Notes under the pieces: model-generated
Seen by the model: only the letters and a program-made list of their open reading frames with translations
Databases searched by the model: none
Told to the model about the DNA's origin: nothing
Source of the DNA: Bacteroidaceae bacterium
GTDB lineage: Bacteria; Bacteroidota; Bacteroidia; Bacteroidales; Bacteroidaceae
NCBI GenBank assembly: GCA_016280855.1
Contig: JAEEHP010000038.1
Coordinates: forward strand, 1 to 41,291
Length of the DNA: 41,291 bases
Direction: 5' to 3'
Shown: positions 7,559 to 15,898 of the stretch, one piece after another
Layout of the letters: each line of letters begins with the position of its first letter
Numbering within the stretch: position 1 is the stretch's first letter
Program-made: the position numbers and the translations under genes

Positions 7559-8809
7559 GTGAAACACTACATACTTCTTCTCCTATCGCTGCTTGCCCTT
7601 GCGCCCCTGGCCATTCGGGCTCAGCACACCCGCAGCCTCTCCGACCAGATCCGCTCGGTGCAAGTCATCGTGAAGGGTAATCCGCTGTCGCCTCCGCTGG
7701 CCGAGATGGGCGACGACATAGAGATTGCCTTCGACGAACTCTCGCACGAATACACGCGTTATATATATAAGGTGGAATTCTGCAATGCCGACTGGAGCGT
7801 CAACGACGAAGTCTTCGAGAGCGACTATTTGGAAGGCTTCAACGGTTTGCCCATCGACGATTACGAGAAGAGCCTGAACACGACGGTGCTCTATACACAC
7901 TATCGTCTCTGCTTCCCCAACGAGGATGCGCGACTGCTTCTGCCTGGTAATTATCGCGTTAAGGTCTTTGCCGATGAACGCGACAGCAGCGATGAACCTG
8001 TTCTCGAAGCCTGCTTCTCCTTGTTGACGCCCGAGATGACCATCAAGGCCAGCGTCAGCGCCAACACCGAGGTGGACTTCAATCAGCAGCACCAGCAGGT
8101 GACATACTCTATCGCCTACGGGAGTCGGCGCGTGGTTGATCCGCAGCGCGAGTTGCACACCGTGGTTCTGCAGAACCGTCGCTGGGACAACGCCGTCATC
8201 AACCTGCCGCCCAACATCCAGAACACCCTCGGCGTGGAATGGACCCACCGCCGCGAACTCATCTTCCCCGCGGGGTCGGAGTTCCATAAGTTTGAAGTGC
8301 TTAACCTGCATCAGGGGGGGATGGGCGTCGATAAGATGCGATGGTTTGAGCCTTATTTCCATACGCTCCTCTTTGCCGCTACACCGCAGCACAACTATAC
8401 GTATTCTCCCGACCAGAATGGTGCTTACGTCATTCGTCACGAAGGCGACGAGGAGAATGACACGGAATGCGACTACACCTTCGTGCATTTCTTCCTGCAG
8501 ATGCCTAAGTTCGAAACGGGTGACGTCTATGTCTCTGGTCTTTGGGACAATGGCTTCCCCGACCCGGAGTGCCGGATGCGATATGACGAAGCGCAGCTCG
8601 CTTACGAAACCACCGTGCTGCTGAAGCAAGGCTATTACAACTATCAGTATCTATGGCTCGACAACGACGGGGTAGGGCACACTGCCCGCACCGAGGGCGA
8701 CTTCTTCCAGACGGAGAACGAATACCTCATCCTCGTCTATCACCGGCCGCAAGGCGGACGTTACGATGCGCTCGTAGGCTACACCATCACCAAATATGGT
8801 ACGCCGTAA
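7559..8809 (+). CDS. Type IX secretion system plug protein, DUF5103 family
   Basis: The family's described role is to plug the SprA/Sov translocon of the type IX secretion system on its periplasmic side. The 416-residue product starts with a clear signal peptide (about 1-21, ending IRAQ). It continues with the DUF5103 features DQIRSVQVIVKGNPLSPPL, the N-terminal Ig-like part, and the C-terminal part with FVHFFLQMP, GDVYVSGLW and LLKQGYYNYQYLW. The GTG start is chosen because it gives the complete signal peptide and no other start lies nearby. Its presence implies a T9SS in this organism, which fits the large exported protein at 21743-26647. Confidence 0.9.
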   Translation: MKHYILLLLSLLALAPLAIRAQHTRSLSDQIRSVQVIVKGNPLSPPLAEMGDDIEIAFDELSHEYTRYIYKVEFCNADWSVNDEVFESDYLEGFNGLPIDDYEKSLNTTVLYTHYRLCFPNEDARLLLPGNYRVKVFADERDSSDEPVLEACFSLLTPEMTIKASVSANTEVDFNQQHQQVTYSIAYGSRRVVDPQRELHTVVLQNRRWDNAVINLPPNIQNTLGVEWTHRRELIFPAGSEFHKFEVLNLHQGGMGVDKMRWFEPYFHTLLFAATPQHNYTYSPDQNGAYVIRHEGDEENDTECDYTFVHFFLQMPKFETGDVYVSGLWDNGFPDPECRMRYDEAQLAYETTVLLKQGYYNYQYLWLDNDGVGHTARTEGDFFQTENEYLILVYHRPQGGRYDALVGYTITKYGTP

Positions 8810-8851
8810 GGAGGTGAAGTTTAATAGCTTAAACTTTATTTGGTAATCTTT

Positions 8852-8917
8852 ATTTTTCACTTTTCACTTTTCACTTTTCACTCTTTTATTCTTCATTCTT
8901 CATTCTTCACTCTTATA
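8852..8917. repeat. Heptamer arrays CACTTTT and CATTCTT
   Basis: Four to five CACTTTT-type units are followed by CATTCTT-type units, ending 9 bp before the GTG of the TRIC gene. The array would form its leader or the space between it and the DUF5103 gene. No terminator hairpin is seen here, so read-through from the upstream gene is possible. Confidence 0.8.
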
Positions 8918-8925
8918 TTCACATT

Positions 8926-9588
8926 GTGGAAATTATTAAGTCATTCTTTCAGAACCTGGGTGATATGCTCAGCATCCCCTGGTCCTTCGTCATCCTTGAG
9001 CTGATCGGAACCCTTGCGGGTGCCGTGTCCGGTGCCCGTCTGTCCGCAGCCAAGCAATTCGATTTGTTCGGTGCCTTCATCGTGGGCACGGCCACGGCTG
9101 TCGGCGGCGGTACGACGCGCGACCTGCTCATCGGCAAGACGCCCTTCTGGCTTGAGGATCCCATCTACCTGCTCACCTGTCTCTTCGGCTTGCTATGGGT
9201 CATCGTGTTCCGCAAATGGCTGGTGCGCCAGAACAACACCTGGTTCCTCTTCGACTGTATCGGTTTCTCGTTGTTCAACGTGATCGGTATCGAGAAAGCC
9301 CTTGGCCTCGGTATGCCCACGTGGGCAGCCATCTGTCTGGGTGTCATCACGGGAGCCGGCGGCGGTGTGTTGCGCGATATTCTCATCAACGAAGAACCTC
9401 TCATCTTCCGCAAGGAAATCTATGCCACCTGCTGTCTTGCCGGCGGGCTTGTCTATATCGGCTGCCTTCATGGACTTGGCTGGGCTCCTGAGGGCAGCGC
9501 CGTCCTCTCCTGCACCGTCGCCATCGCCATCCGTATGCTGGCCGTCAAATACAGCTGGAGCCTGCCGACGCTGAAGGCAGAACCGTGA
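8926..9588 (+). CDS. TRIC-type cation channel family protein (UPF0126)
   Basis: The 220-residue inner-membrane protein has about seven hydrophobic segments. It carries the two internally duplicated UPF0126 motifs: AVGGGTTRDLLIG (59-70) and GAGGGVLRDILIN (143-154). Bacterial homologues of trimeric intracellular cation channels are potassium-permeable, but the physiological role in Bacteroidota is unknown. The GTG at 8926 is chosen because it precedes the first hydrophobic segment; an internal ATG at codon 14 is the alternative. Its stop codon is followed after two bases by an octamer array. Confidence 0.88.
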   Translation: MEIIKSFFQNLGDMLSIPWSFVILELIGTLAGAVSGARLSAAKQFDLFGAFIVGTATAVGGGTTRDLLIGKTPFWLEDPIYLLTCLFGLLWVIVFRKWLVRQNNTWFLFDCIGFSLFNVIGIEKALGLGMPTWAAICLGVITGAGGGVLRDILINEEPLIFRKEIYATCCLAGGLVYIGCLHGLGWAPEGSAVLSCTVAIAIRMLAVKYSWSLPTLKAEP

Positions 9589-9590
9589 GG

Positions 9591-9727
9591 AGTTGACGAG
9601 TTGACGAGTCGAGTTGACGAGTTGACAAGTTGACGAGTTGACGAGTTGGGTGTTGACAAGTTGATGAGTTGACGAGTTGGGTGTTGACAAGTTGATGAGT
9701 TGACGAGTTGAAAGTTGACAGGTTGAC
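9591..9727. repeat. Octamer array AGTTGACG downstream of the TRIC gene
   Basis: About 17 units of AGTTGACG and variants (AGTTGACA, AGTTGATG, AGTTGGGTGTTGACA) begin 3 bp after the TRIC stop. A higher-order duplication of about 40 bp is visible (9646-9690). The array is complementary to the one at 9803-9935. Confidence 0.92.
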
Positions 9728-9754
9728 GGTGAGCTCAAGGCTGAACATAAATAA

Positions 9755-9799
9755 CTAAAAAACAGGTTGGCTACTTCCGCAGCCAACCTGTCGTTTTAT
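9755..9799. terminator. Bidirectional terminator between convergent genes
   Basis: An 11-bp perfect stem (9762-9772 with 9781-9791; ACAGGTTGGCT) and an 8-nt loop are flanked by AAAAAA on the left and CGTTTTAT on the right. It can end transcription from the TRIC gene and from the opposite OmpA-like lipoprotein gene. Confidence 0.85.
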
Positions 9800-9802
9800 C
9801 TG

Positions 9803-9935
9803 TTAACCTGTCAACTCGTCAACTCGTCAACTTGTCAACTCGTCAACTCTCAACTCGTCAACTCGTCAACTCGTCAACTCGTCAACTTGTCAACTCGTCA
9901 ACTCGTCAACTCGTCAACTCGTCAACTCGTCAACT
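9803..9935. repeat. Octamer array TCGTCAAC downstream of the OmpA-like gene
   Basis: About 16 units of CGTCAACT and variants end 3 bp before the minus-strand stop codon of the OmpA-like gene. Read on the minus strand it is again AGTTGACG. Each of the two convergent genes therefore has the same repeat in the same sense orientation immediately after its stop. Confidence 0.92.
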
Positions 9936-9938
9936 AAC

Positions 9939-10667
9939 TTATTGCAGTGTGCCAGCTTCAGCCTGCTGGATCATTTCGGGGCTTGCATAGAGGTAAACCT
10001 CGACGCGGCGGTTCTGAGCCTGACCAGTAGCTGTGGAGTTGTCAGCCACGGGGTTGTCTTCGCCGAGACCTACGACTTCCTTGATTTGTGTTTGTGCAAC
10101 GCCGCTCTGGAGCAGATAGTTGCTGACGGCAGCTGCGCGCTGCTGCGAGAGCACGAGGTTCTTCTGCTTGCTCTGTTCGGCAGTGCTGTTGCGCCAGCTC
10201 TGGTTGTCGGTGAAGCCGATGACACCTACACTCATCAGATTGTTGGGGATCAACACGTTGGTGGCGAAGTTGTCCAAAGAGCTCTTGGCGATGGCATTCA
10301 GGGTGGACTTACCCGTCTGGAAGAGAATACCGCTGTCGAAGGTCACCTTCACGGCATCGTAACCGTTGCCGTCAACCACGCCTTCTACCTGAGCGTTGGC
10401 AATCTTCTCGGCTTCCTTCTTGGCCTTGTCCATCTTGCGGCCGATGAGGATACCGGCAGCAGTACCTACGGCTGCACCGGCAGCACCTGCGATAGCACCG
10501 ACCTTCGTCTTGTTACCCTTCTTGGCCAGGATGGCGCCGAGGGCTGTGCCGAGAGCTGCACCACTGGTGCCACCGATGATACCACCCTTGGCGGTGTTGC
10601 TCATACCACAAGATTCAATGAGTAAAGCGGCGCAGAGGCCGAGTGCATAAAACTTTAATCCTTTCAT
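9939..10667 (-). CDS. OmpA-family lipoprotein with glycine-zipper domain
   Basis: Envelope lipoprotein likely to tether the outer membrane to peptidoglycan. The 242-residue product has a lipoprotein signal peptide with lipobox IESC (Cys20). A glycine-zipper segment follows (about 29-78, alternating Gly/Ala with GGIIGGTSGAALGTALGAI and a second GAIAGAAGAAVGTAAG). The C-terminal OmpA domain (about 105-232) carries TFDSGILFQTGKSTLNAIA, VIGFTDNQ and the C-terminal GQAQNRRVEVYL, which includes the conserved peptidoglycan-binding Arg. Length and order match the Bacteroidales OmpA/YiaD-like family. Confidence 0.93.
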   Translation of the reverse strand: MKGLKFYALGLCAALLIESCGMSNTAKGGIIGGTSGAALGTALGAILAKKGNKTKVGAIAGAAGAAVGTAAGILIGRKMDKAKKEAEKIANAQVEGVVDGNGYDAVKVTFDSGILFQTGKSTLNAIAKSSLDNFATNVLIPNNLMSVGVIGFTDNQSWRNSTAEQSKQKNLVLSQQRAAAVSNYLLQSGVAQTQIKEVVGLGEDNPVADNSTATGQAQNRRVEVYLYASPEMIQQAEAGTLQ

Positions 10668-10718
10668 AGTTTCTTAATGTGTTTGATGAATAATGATGTT
10701 GTTTTGAGTTTCCGAGTG

Positions 10719-10726
10719 CAAAAATA
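10719..10726 (-). promoter_or_regulatory. -7 box for the OmpA-like lipoprotein gene
   Basis: TATTTTTG on the minus strand matches TAnnTTTG. A TTTG on the same strand at 10751-10754 lies 24 bp upstream, a little too far for an ideal -33 element. The leader is about 45 nt. Confidence 0.6.
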
Positions 10727-10791
10727 CACATTTTTCTTCATACGAAGTGTCAAAAGCGGCAATTTTATGCTTTTCTTTGATGATATTTCAC

Positions 10792-10799
10792 TAACTTTG
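10792..10799 (+). promoter_or_regulatory. -7 box for proS
   Basis: TAACTTTG matches TAnnTTTG and lies 31 bp upstream of the proS ATG. The -33 region is not clear. The proS and OmpA-like promoters are divergent, with their -7 boxes about 65 bp apart. Confidence 0.65.
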
Positions 10800-10830
10800 C
10801 ACCCGAAAAAACAAAAAAGACCTTTTTATT

Positions 10831-12312
10831 ATGGCAAAAGAACTCAAAAACCTGACTAAACGAAGCGAGAATTACTCGCAATGGTATAATGAACTTGTAG
10901 TGAAGGCAGACCTCGCCGAGCAGAGCGATGTCCGCGGATGCATGGTCATCAAACCCTACGGCTACGCCATCTGGGAGAAGATGCAGCACATCCTCGACGG
11001 TATGTTCAAGGAGACGGGCGTGCAGAATGCCTACTTCCCCTTGCTCATCCCCAAGAGCTTCCTCTCACGCGAGGCTGAGCACGTCGAAGGCTTTGCCAAG
11101 GAATGCGCTGTGGTCACCCACTACCGCCTGAAGACCAACGAGACGCACGACGGTGTCGTCGTTGATCCCGAGGCTAAGCTCGAAGAGGAACTCATCATAC
11201 GTCCTACCTCCGAGACCATCATCTGGAACACTTACAAGAACTGGATCCACTCGTACCGCGACCTCCCCCTGCTCATCAACCAGTGGGCTAACGTCATGCG
11301 CTGGGAGATGCGCACCCGCCTGTTCCTGCGCACCGCCGAATTCCTCTGGCAGGAAGGCCACACCGCCCATGCCACCCGCGAGGAGGCCGAAGAGCGCGCA
11401 CGTCTGATGCTGAAGGTCTATGCCGACTTCGCCGAGAAGGTGATGGCCGTGCCCGTCATGCAGGGCGTGAAGAGCGAGACGGAGCGCTTCGCCGGCGCCC
11501 TTGACACCTACACCATCGAAGCGATGATGCAGGACGGCAAGGCGTTGCAGAGCGGCACCAGCCACTTCCTCGGACAGAACTTCGGACGTGCTTTCGACGT
11601 GCAGTTCCTCAACAAGGACAACCAGCCGGAATATGCCTGGGCTACGTCGTGGGGCGTGAGCACACGTCTCATGGGCGCACTCATCATGACGCACTCCGAC
11701 GACAACGGCCTCGTGCTGCCGCCCGCCTTGGCGCCCACACAGGTCGTCCTTATTCCTATTTATAAGACCGAGGAGCAGCTGGATGCCATTCGCGTAAAGC
11801 TCCGCGAAATCGCTGACGAACTGAAGTCGCTGGGCATCAGCGTGAAGCTCGACGACAACGACCAGAAGCGTCCGGGCTTCAAGTTCGCCGACTACGAGCT
11901 GAAGGGCGTTCCCGTGCGCCTCGTCATGGGCGGTCGCGACCTTGAGAACGGCACCATCGAGCTCATGCGCCGCGACACCTTGGAGAAGGAAGAACTCAGC
12001 GTCGAAGGCATCGCCCAGCACGTCAAGGCTGTGCTCGATGACATGCAGACAGCCATCTTCGAGAAGGCCCGCAAGTACCGCGACGAACATATCTTCGAGT
12101 GCGACAACTACGAGGAGTTCAAGGAGCGCGTCAAGGACGGCGGCTTCTTCCTCTGCCATTGGGACGGCACCGCCGAGACCGAGGCTAAGATCAAGGAGGA
12201 CACACAGGCTACCATCCGTTGCGTGCCGTTCGACTTCGAACAGACACCCGGTACGGACATGGTCAGCGGCAAACCTGCCAAGTACCGCGTCCTCATCGCA
12301 CGTTCGTACTAA
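10831..12312 (+). CDS. proS: Prolyl-tRNA synthetase, archaeal/eukaryotic type
   Basis: Class II enzyme that charges tRNA-Pro. The 493-residue form without the bacterial editing insertion is the type found in Bacteroidales. Recognisable parts are [16 protein letters not shown] near residue 34, the motif 2 region [16 protein letters not shown] with [24 protein letters not shown], and the substrate-binding [36 protein letters not shown] then precedes the anticodon-binding domain (from about 310, [10 protein letters not shown]) and a C-terminal zinc-like domain ending in Tyr (IARSY), a hallmark of this type. The ATG lies 31 bp after a good -7 box. Confidence 0.97.
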   Translation: MAKELKNLTKRSENYSQWYNELVVKADLAEQSDVRGCMVIKPYGYAIWEKMQHILDGMFKETGVQNAYFPLLIPKSFLSREAEHVEGFAKECAVVTHYRLKTNETHDGVVVDPEAKLEEELIIRPTSETIIWNTYKNWIHSYRDLPLLINQWANVMRWEMRTRLFLRTAEFLWQEGHTAHATREEAEERARLMLKVYADFAEKVMAVPVMQGVKSETERFAGALDTYTIEAMMQDGKALQSGTSHFLGQNFGRAFDVQFLNKDNQPEYAWATSWGVSTRLMGALIMTHSDDNGLVLPPALAPTQVVLIPIYKTEEQLDAIRVKLREIADELKSLGISVKLDDNDQKRPGFKFADYELKGVPVRLVMGGRDLENGTIELMRRDTLEKEELSVEGIAQHVKAVLDDMQTAIFEKARKYRDEHIFECDNYEEFKERVKDGGFFLCHWDGTAETEAKIKEDTQATIRCVPFDFEQTPGTDMVSGKPAKYRVLIARSY

Positions 12313-12330
12313 ATCATGCCGTTTTTCTCA

Positions 12331-12476
12331 AACAACGAATTTCACGAATTAAACGAATTATTTCAAAGCAAACATGCTGTTTTATTCAATTCATGCGAAT
12401 GATCATTCATGGAAGCAAGCAGCGATAATACGTCGTGGCTCGTGAAATTCGTTTCATTCGTATAATTCGTTGTTGA
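12331..12476. repeat. Inverted-repeat element with CAACGAATT ends, copy 2
   Basis: The left arm AACAACGAATTTCACGAATT and the following AAACGAATT are mirrored by a right arm (12441-12474) containing GTGAAATTCG and ending ATAATTCGTTGTT. The ends are the same as those of the 5722-5818 element, while the centre (about 80 bp) is unrelated. It fills the gap between proS and the MFS gene and could terminate proS transcription. Confidence 0.7.
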
Positions 12477-12489
12477 GAGAACTTGATAT

Positions 12490-13800
12490 ATGATGCGCTG
12501 GCTCCCGACCTTATTTGCAGCAGAATCCATCCCCAGTGCCATGATCACTTTCGTGGCGCTGCTGATGTTTCTGCAGTTGGGCATCGGATGGGAGGTTAGC
12601 ACCTTGCTTTGCGGCCTTCTCTCCTTGCCGTGGGTGTTGAAGTCGTTTGTTCGCGAGAAGGTGCGCCATCGGGGGCGGTTTGCCCGTGTGCTGCGCATCA
12701 TCGAGGCCGCTATCTTCGCCTGTCTCGTGGCGCTGGCCTTCATCTGCACGACGACCCTCAGCTGGCGCGTGGCGCTCGTCTTCGTCGCCTTTCTTGTCCT
12801 GTGCATGTTCTGCGCCTGGCACGAATTGGCGGCAAGGATGTACTACGAACGAATGCTCCGCCCTTATGAGCAGCGCTACTACAACAGCTCGAAGATGTTC
12901 TATTCGCAGGTCAGCACCATCGTCACCTATGGCGCTATGATCATGGCCGTAGGTGCTTTGGAGGTGTTCTACCACAACCGCCGTCAGGCCATTGCCCTGT
13001 CGTGGAGCACCGCCATCTACCTCGTCGCCGGATTCTATCTCCTGCTCTTCCTCTACAATTTCATCGTTCTGCGCACGCCGAACGTCGGCAACCGCAGTCA
13101 GGCGGAATCGCTTCGTGATGCCGTCAAGGCCGAGGTTCACGTCATCGACCGCATCTTGCACAAGCCCCATTGGCTGGCTGTGATCGTTTGCCTGTTCTTC
13201 CTCCTTCTGCCGCAATCGCTCCTCTTCTACACGCGCGTCATCTTTCTCTTCGCCTCTCATGCCGAGGGCGGTCTCGGCTGCTCCCTTCAATGGATCGGAC
13301 TGGCGCAGGGCACGGTTGGTGTGATGGCTTTCTCCGTCGGTCTTGGCGTTGGCCATCGTTTGCTTCAGGTCAAGGAGTGGTCGCGTCGGGCTTTCTTCTT
13401 CATGGTGCTCAGCCTCCCGCTGTCGCCTTTCGTCTATTATGTGATGACCATCTGGCCTCCTTCGAGTCTGCTCTGGCTTTGCTTCGCCACTTTCCTGGCG
13501 CAGCTCTTCTTCGGTTTCGGCTTGAATGCTTGCATGGTCTTCGTCCGTTATATCTCCGGCGAGCGTTATCGCAGCACGATCAACTACTTATATATCCCGC
13601 TTGTGTCGCTGGTTATGCTGCCCGCCGTTGCCGCTTCGGGTTGGTTGGTTTCCCTTCTCGGTTTTCATCTCTTCTTCACCCTTGATGCCCTGTTGGCCCT
13701 TCCATCCCTTGTCGCCGGTTACGTAGGCTATCGTCAGATAGCATCTCCATCTTCCAACCTACTTTCAGCATCCTCTATCCCTATCGATTATGAAAAATAA
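12490..13800 (+). CDS. MFS-type transporter, AmpG-like, first of a pair
   Basis: The 436-residue protein has about 12 hydrophobic segments. It starts with LPTLFAAESIPSAMITFVALLMF, close in style to the start of the AmpG-like neighbour (SLYLAEALPYVAVMVIATTMY), so the two are probably paralogues. Substrate is unknown; AmpG proteins import anhydromuropeptides during cell-wall recycling. The last 11 bp overlap the start of the next gene, so the two are co-translated and may form a pair. A tandem ATG ATG stands at the start; the first is used. Confidence 0.8.
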   Translation: MMRWLPTLFAAESIPSAMITFVALLMFLQLGIGWEVSTLLCGLLSLPWVLKSFVREKVRHRGRFARVLRIIEAAIFACLVALAFICTTTLSWRVALVFVAFLVLCMFCAWHELAARMYYERMLRPYEQRYYNSSKMFYSQVSTIVTYGAMIMAVGALEVFYHNRRQAIALSWSTAIYLVAGFYLLLFLYNFIVLRTPNVGNRSQAESLRDAVKAEVHVIDRILHKPHWLAVIVCLFFLLLPQSLLFYTRVIFLFASHAEGGLGCSLQWIGLAQGTVGVMAFSVGLGVGHRLLQVKEWSRRAFFFMVLSLPLSPFVYYVMTIWPPSSLLWLCFATFLAQLFFGFGLNACMVFVRYISGERYRSTINYLYIPLVSLVMLPAVAASGWLVSLLGFHLFFTLDALLALPSLVAGYVGYRQIASPSSNLLSASSIPIDYEK

Positions 13801-15151
13801 GCCTTATGCTTGGGTGCCATCCCTCTATTTGGCAGAAGCGCTGCCTTATGTTGCCGTTATGGTCATCGCCACCACGATGTACAAGCGTCTCGGTCTGTCC
13901 AACACCGACCTCGCCCTCTACACCTCGTGGCTCTATCTTCCCTGGGTCATCAAACCGCTGTGGAGCCCTTTCATCGCGGCAATCAAGACCGAGCGATGGT
14001 GGGTTTTGCTGATGCAGGTGCTCATCGGCGCCGGTTTCGCCGGCATCGCTTTCACCCTTCCTACGTCTTTCTGGCTCCAAGGCTCCCTCGCCTTCTTCTG
14101 GATCCTGGCCTTCGCCAGTGCCACACATGATATCGCTGCCGACGGTCTTTATATCCTTGGCCTCGATACGCACGACCAGAGCCTGTATGTAGGCATCCGT
14201 TCCACGTTCTATCGCATCGGAAATATCTTCGGCCAGGGACTCTTGGTGATGTTTGCCGGCTGGCTCGAACGTTCGCAAACCATTCCTATGGCTTGGAGTA
14301 TCTCCTTCTTCGTCCTCGCCGGTCTCTTCTTGGCGTTGTGGTTGTGGCATAGCTTTGCCTTGCCAAGACCGGAGAAGATGAGAGATGAGAGATTAGAGAT
14401 GAGAGATGAGAGATTAGAGATCAAAGATGAAAGATTAGAGATTAGAGATGAGAGATTAGAGATGAGAGATGACCAAGCGCAGCCATCTTTATTAATCTCC
14501 GAATTCTGGCTTGCCCTGAAGACCTTCTTCACGAAGCCGCATATCGTTACGGCCTTGCTCTTCATGCTGCTTTTCCGCTTCCCCGAAGGTCAGTTGGTGA
14601 AGATAGCTAACCCCTTCCTTCTCGACACGACTGAGGCGGGCGGCCTGGCGCTCTCCACCGAGGCGGTGGGCTTTGTCTATGGCACCGTGGGCATCATAGG
14701 ACTCACCATCGGCGGCTTGCTCGGCGGCTGGTGTGTCTCGCGCCATGGTTTGAAGCGCTGGTTGTGGCCCATGGTGCTCAGCATCTCGCTGCCTGACATC
14801 GTCTATGTCTATCTGGCCTCTTCCGTTGCGCCGTCGTTGTTCGTTGTCAACCTCTGCGTGTTCATCGAACAGTTCGGCTATGGCTTCGGCTTCACGGCCT
14901 ATATGCTTTACCTCGTCTATTTCTCTCAGGGCGAGCGCTCTACGGCGGTGTTCAGCATCTGCACGGCTATGCAAGCGCTCGGTATGATGTTGCCCGGCAT
15001 GATCGCCGGTTGGATGGCAGATCATCTCGGCTATCTCAATTTCTTCTGGTGGGTCATGGGCTGCTGCCTCGTCACCTTCGTCGTGTCGGCTTTCATCAAG
15101 ATCGATCCCGCTTACGGCAAGAAAGAGCAAGCGTCAGAAGCGCAGGAGTGA
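13790..15151 (+). CDS. MFS transporter, AmpG-like muropeptide permease family, with repeat-encoded loop
   Basis: The 453-residue protein has 12 predicted membrane helices and AmpG-family features such as WLYLPWVIKPLWSPFI (about 46-61), ATHDIAADGLYI and VGIRSTFYRIGNIFGQGLLV. Likely substrates are cell-wall-derived muropeptides, but this is by family only. Between helices 6 and 7 (residues about 197-229) there is a charged insert of 7-residue periodicity (RDERLEM/RDERLEI) encoded by a GATGAGA/GATTAGA heptamer array. The rest of the protein appears intact around it. The gene overlaps its upstream partner by 11 bp and the convergent B3/4 gene by 18 bp. Confidence 0.85.
   Translation: MKNKPYAWVPSLYLAEALPYVAVMVIATTMYKRLGLSNTDLALYTSWLYLPWVIKPLWSPFIAAIKTERWWVLLMQVLIGAGFAGIAFTLPTSFWLQGSLAFFWILAFASATHDIAADGLYILGLDTHDQSLYVGIRSTFYRIGNIFGQGLLVMFAGWLERSQTIPMAWSISFFVLAGLFLALWLWHSFALPRPEKMRDERLEMRDERLEIKDERLEIRDERLEMRDDQAQPSLLISEFWLALKTFFTKPHIVTALLFMLLFRFPEGQLVKIANPFLLDTTEAGGLALSTEAVGFVYGTVGIIGLTIGGLLGGWCVSRHGLKRWLWPMVLSISLPDIVYVYLASSVAPSLFVVNLCVFIEQFGYGFGFTAYMLYLVYFSQGERSTAVFSICTAMQALGMMLPGMIAGWMADHLGYLNFFWWVMGCCLVTFVVSAFIKIDPAYGKKEQASEAQE
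14377..14473. repeat. Heptamer array inside a coding sequence (MFS central loop)
   Basis: Thirteen exact or near-exact 7-mers (GATGAGA, GATTAGA, GATCAAA, GATGAAA) run without phase change through the transporter gene. Because 3 x 7 nt = 7 codons, translation yields a 7-residue repeat. The same units form the intergenic array at 35081-35164. Confidence 0.95.
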
Positions 15152-15796
15152 ACCGCCGTCGCTGTAGCAGTAGCGACGAAGCAGCTCCTGAATGTAGGTA
15201 GCGCACGCGTCCACATTCTCACGGTTCCCGTCATATCCGTTCACGATGGTCAGCAGGCTTGTCGTTTCCAACGACAGCTTGGTACGTTCGTGGTCGCTCG
15301 TCGGTGTGCCTATGCCGCCTATGGCGTCGCGGTAAACGGGCATACCCTCGATGTTCAGCACCCCTCGTCCGATGCCCTCGTAGGGCTCCCCTTCGCGTCC
15401 GATGCCTAAGCATAGCGCTTCACCTTCGATCTTGTCGGCATCAAATCCTCCGATGCTATAGCCGTAGGCGATGCTGGCGAGGTTGATCAGATCTACCAGC
15501 GTGCTCACTCGGTACAACTCGTTGCCCTTCAGCGTCCTTCTTACCAGAGCCTCGCCCGACGGCCGATAGCGGCTCGGATCCTTGCCGCAGCGACGGTAGG
15601 CCGTGCGTGTAGCCTCAATCGATGGCATCTCTTTGATGCTGTCCACCGTATAACGTTGCCGATAGTCGCTGATGAACGCCTCAATCTCCTCCCACAGCTC
15701 GGCGTTGAAGGCACTGTTCCGGACATTCGCAACAACAGCGGTGCCCACAAACTCGGGGCACCGCTGCCTTATCTCTTCAGAAATCGTTATCTTCAT
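15134..15796 (-). CDS. B3/B4 tRNA-binding domain protein
   Basis: The 220-residue cytoplasmic protein resembles the stand-alone B3/4 domain found in the beta subunit of phenylalanyl-tRNA synthetase. Recognisable parts are IEATRTAYRRCGKDPSRYRPS (about 60-80), VSTLVDLINLASIAYGYSIGGFDADKI and GIGTPTSDHERTKLS. In PheRS this domain takes part in editing mischarged tRNA-Tyr; free-standing versions may do trans-editing, but the function is unproven. Its 3' end overlaps the convergent transporter gene by 18 bp. The upstream DNA is repeat-rich and shows no clear promoter. Confidence 0.82.
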   Translation of the reverse strand: MKITISEEIRQRCPEFVGTAVVANVRNSAFNAELWEEIEAFISDYRQRYTVDSIKEMPSIEATRTAYRRCGKDPSRYRPSGEALVRRTLKGNELYRVSTLVDLINLASIAYGYSIGGFDADKIEGEALCLGIGREGEPYEGIGRGVLNIEGMPVYRDAIGGIGTPTSDHERTKLSLETTSLLTIVNGYDGNRENVDACATYIQELLRRYCYSDGGSLLRF

Positions 15797-15898
15797 ATTT
15801 TCATTCTTTTATTCTTCATTCCTCACTCTTCATTTCCCTCCCCCCCCACGGGGGGAGCCGGAGAGGGGCCTTCACTCTTTCACTTTTCACTTTTCCTA
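15797..15898. repeat. Heptamer arrays around a C/G hairpin module
   Basis: ATTCTTC/CACTCTT-like units are interrupted at 15836-15869 by a C-run/G-run hairpin (CTCCCCCC, ACG centre, GGGGGGAG, then CCGGAGAGGGG). CACTTTT units follow and reach into the 3' end of the next minus-strand gene. The same hairpin occurs at 18254 and 18309. Confidence 0.85.

Noticed and set aside
9591..9935. CRISPR-like array
   Set aside because: Units are 8 bp without spacers, and no cas genes are present; it is a simple tandem repeat.
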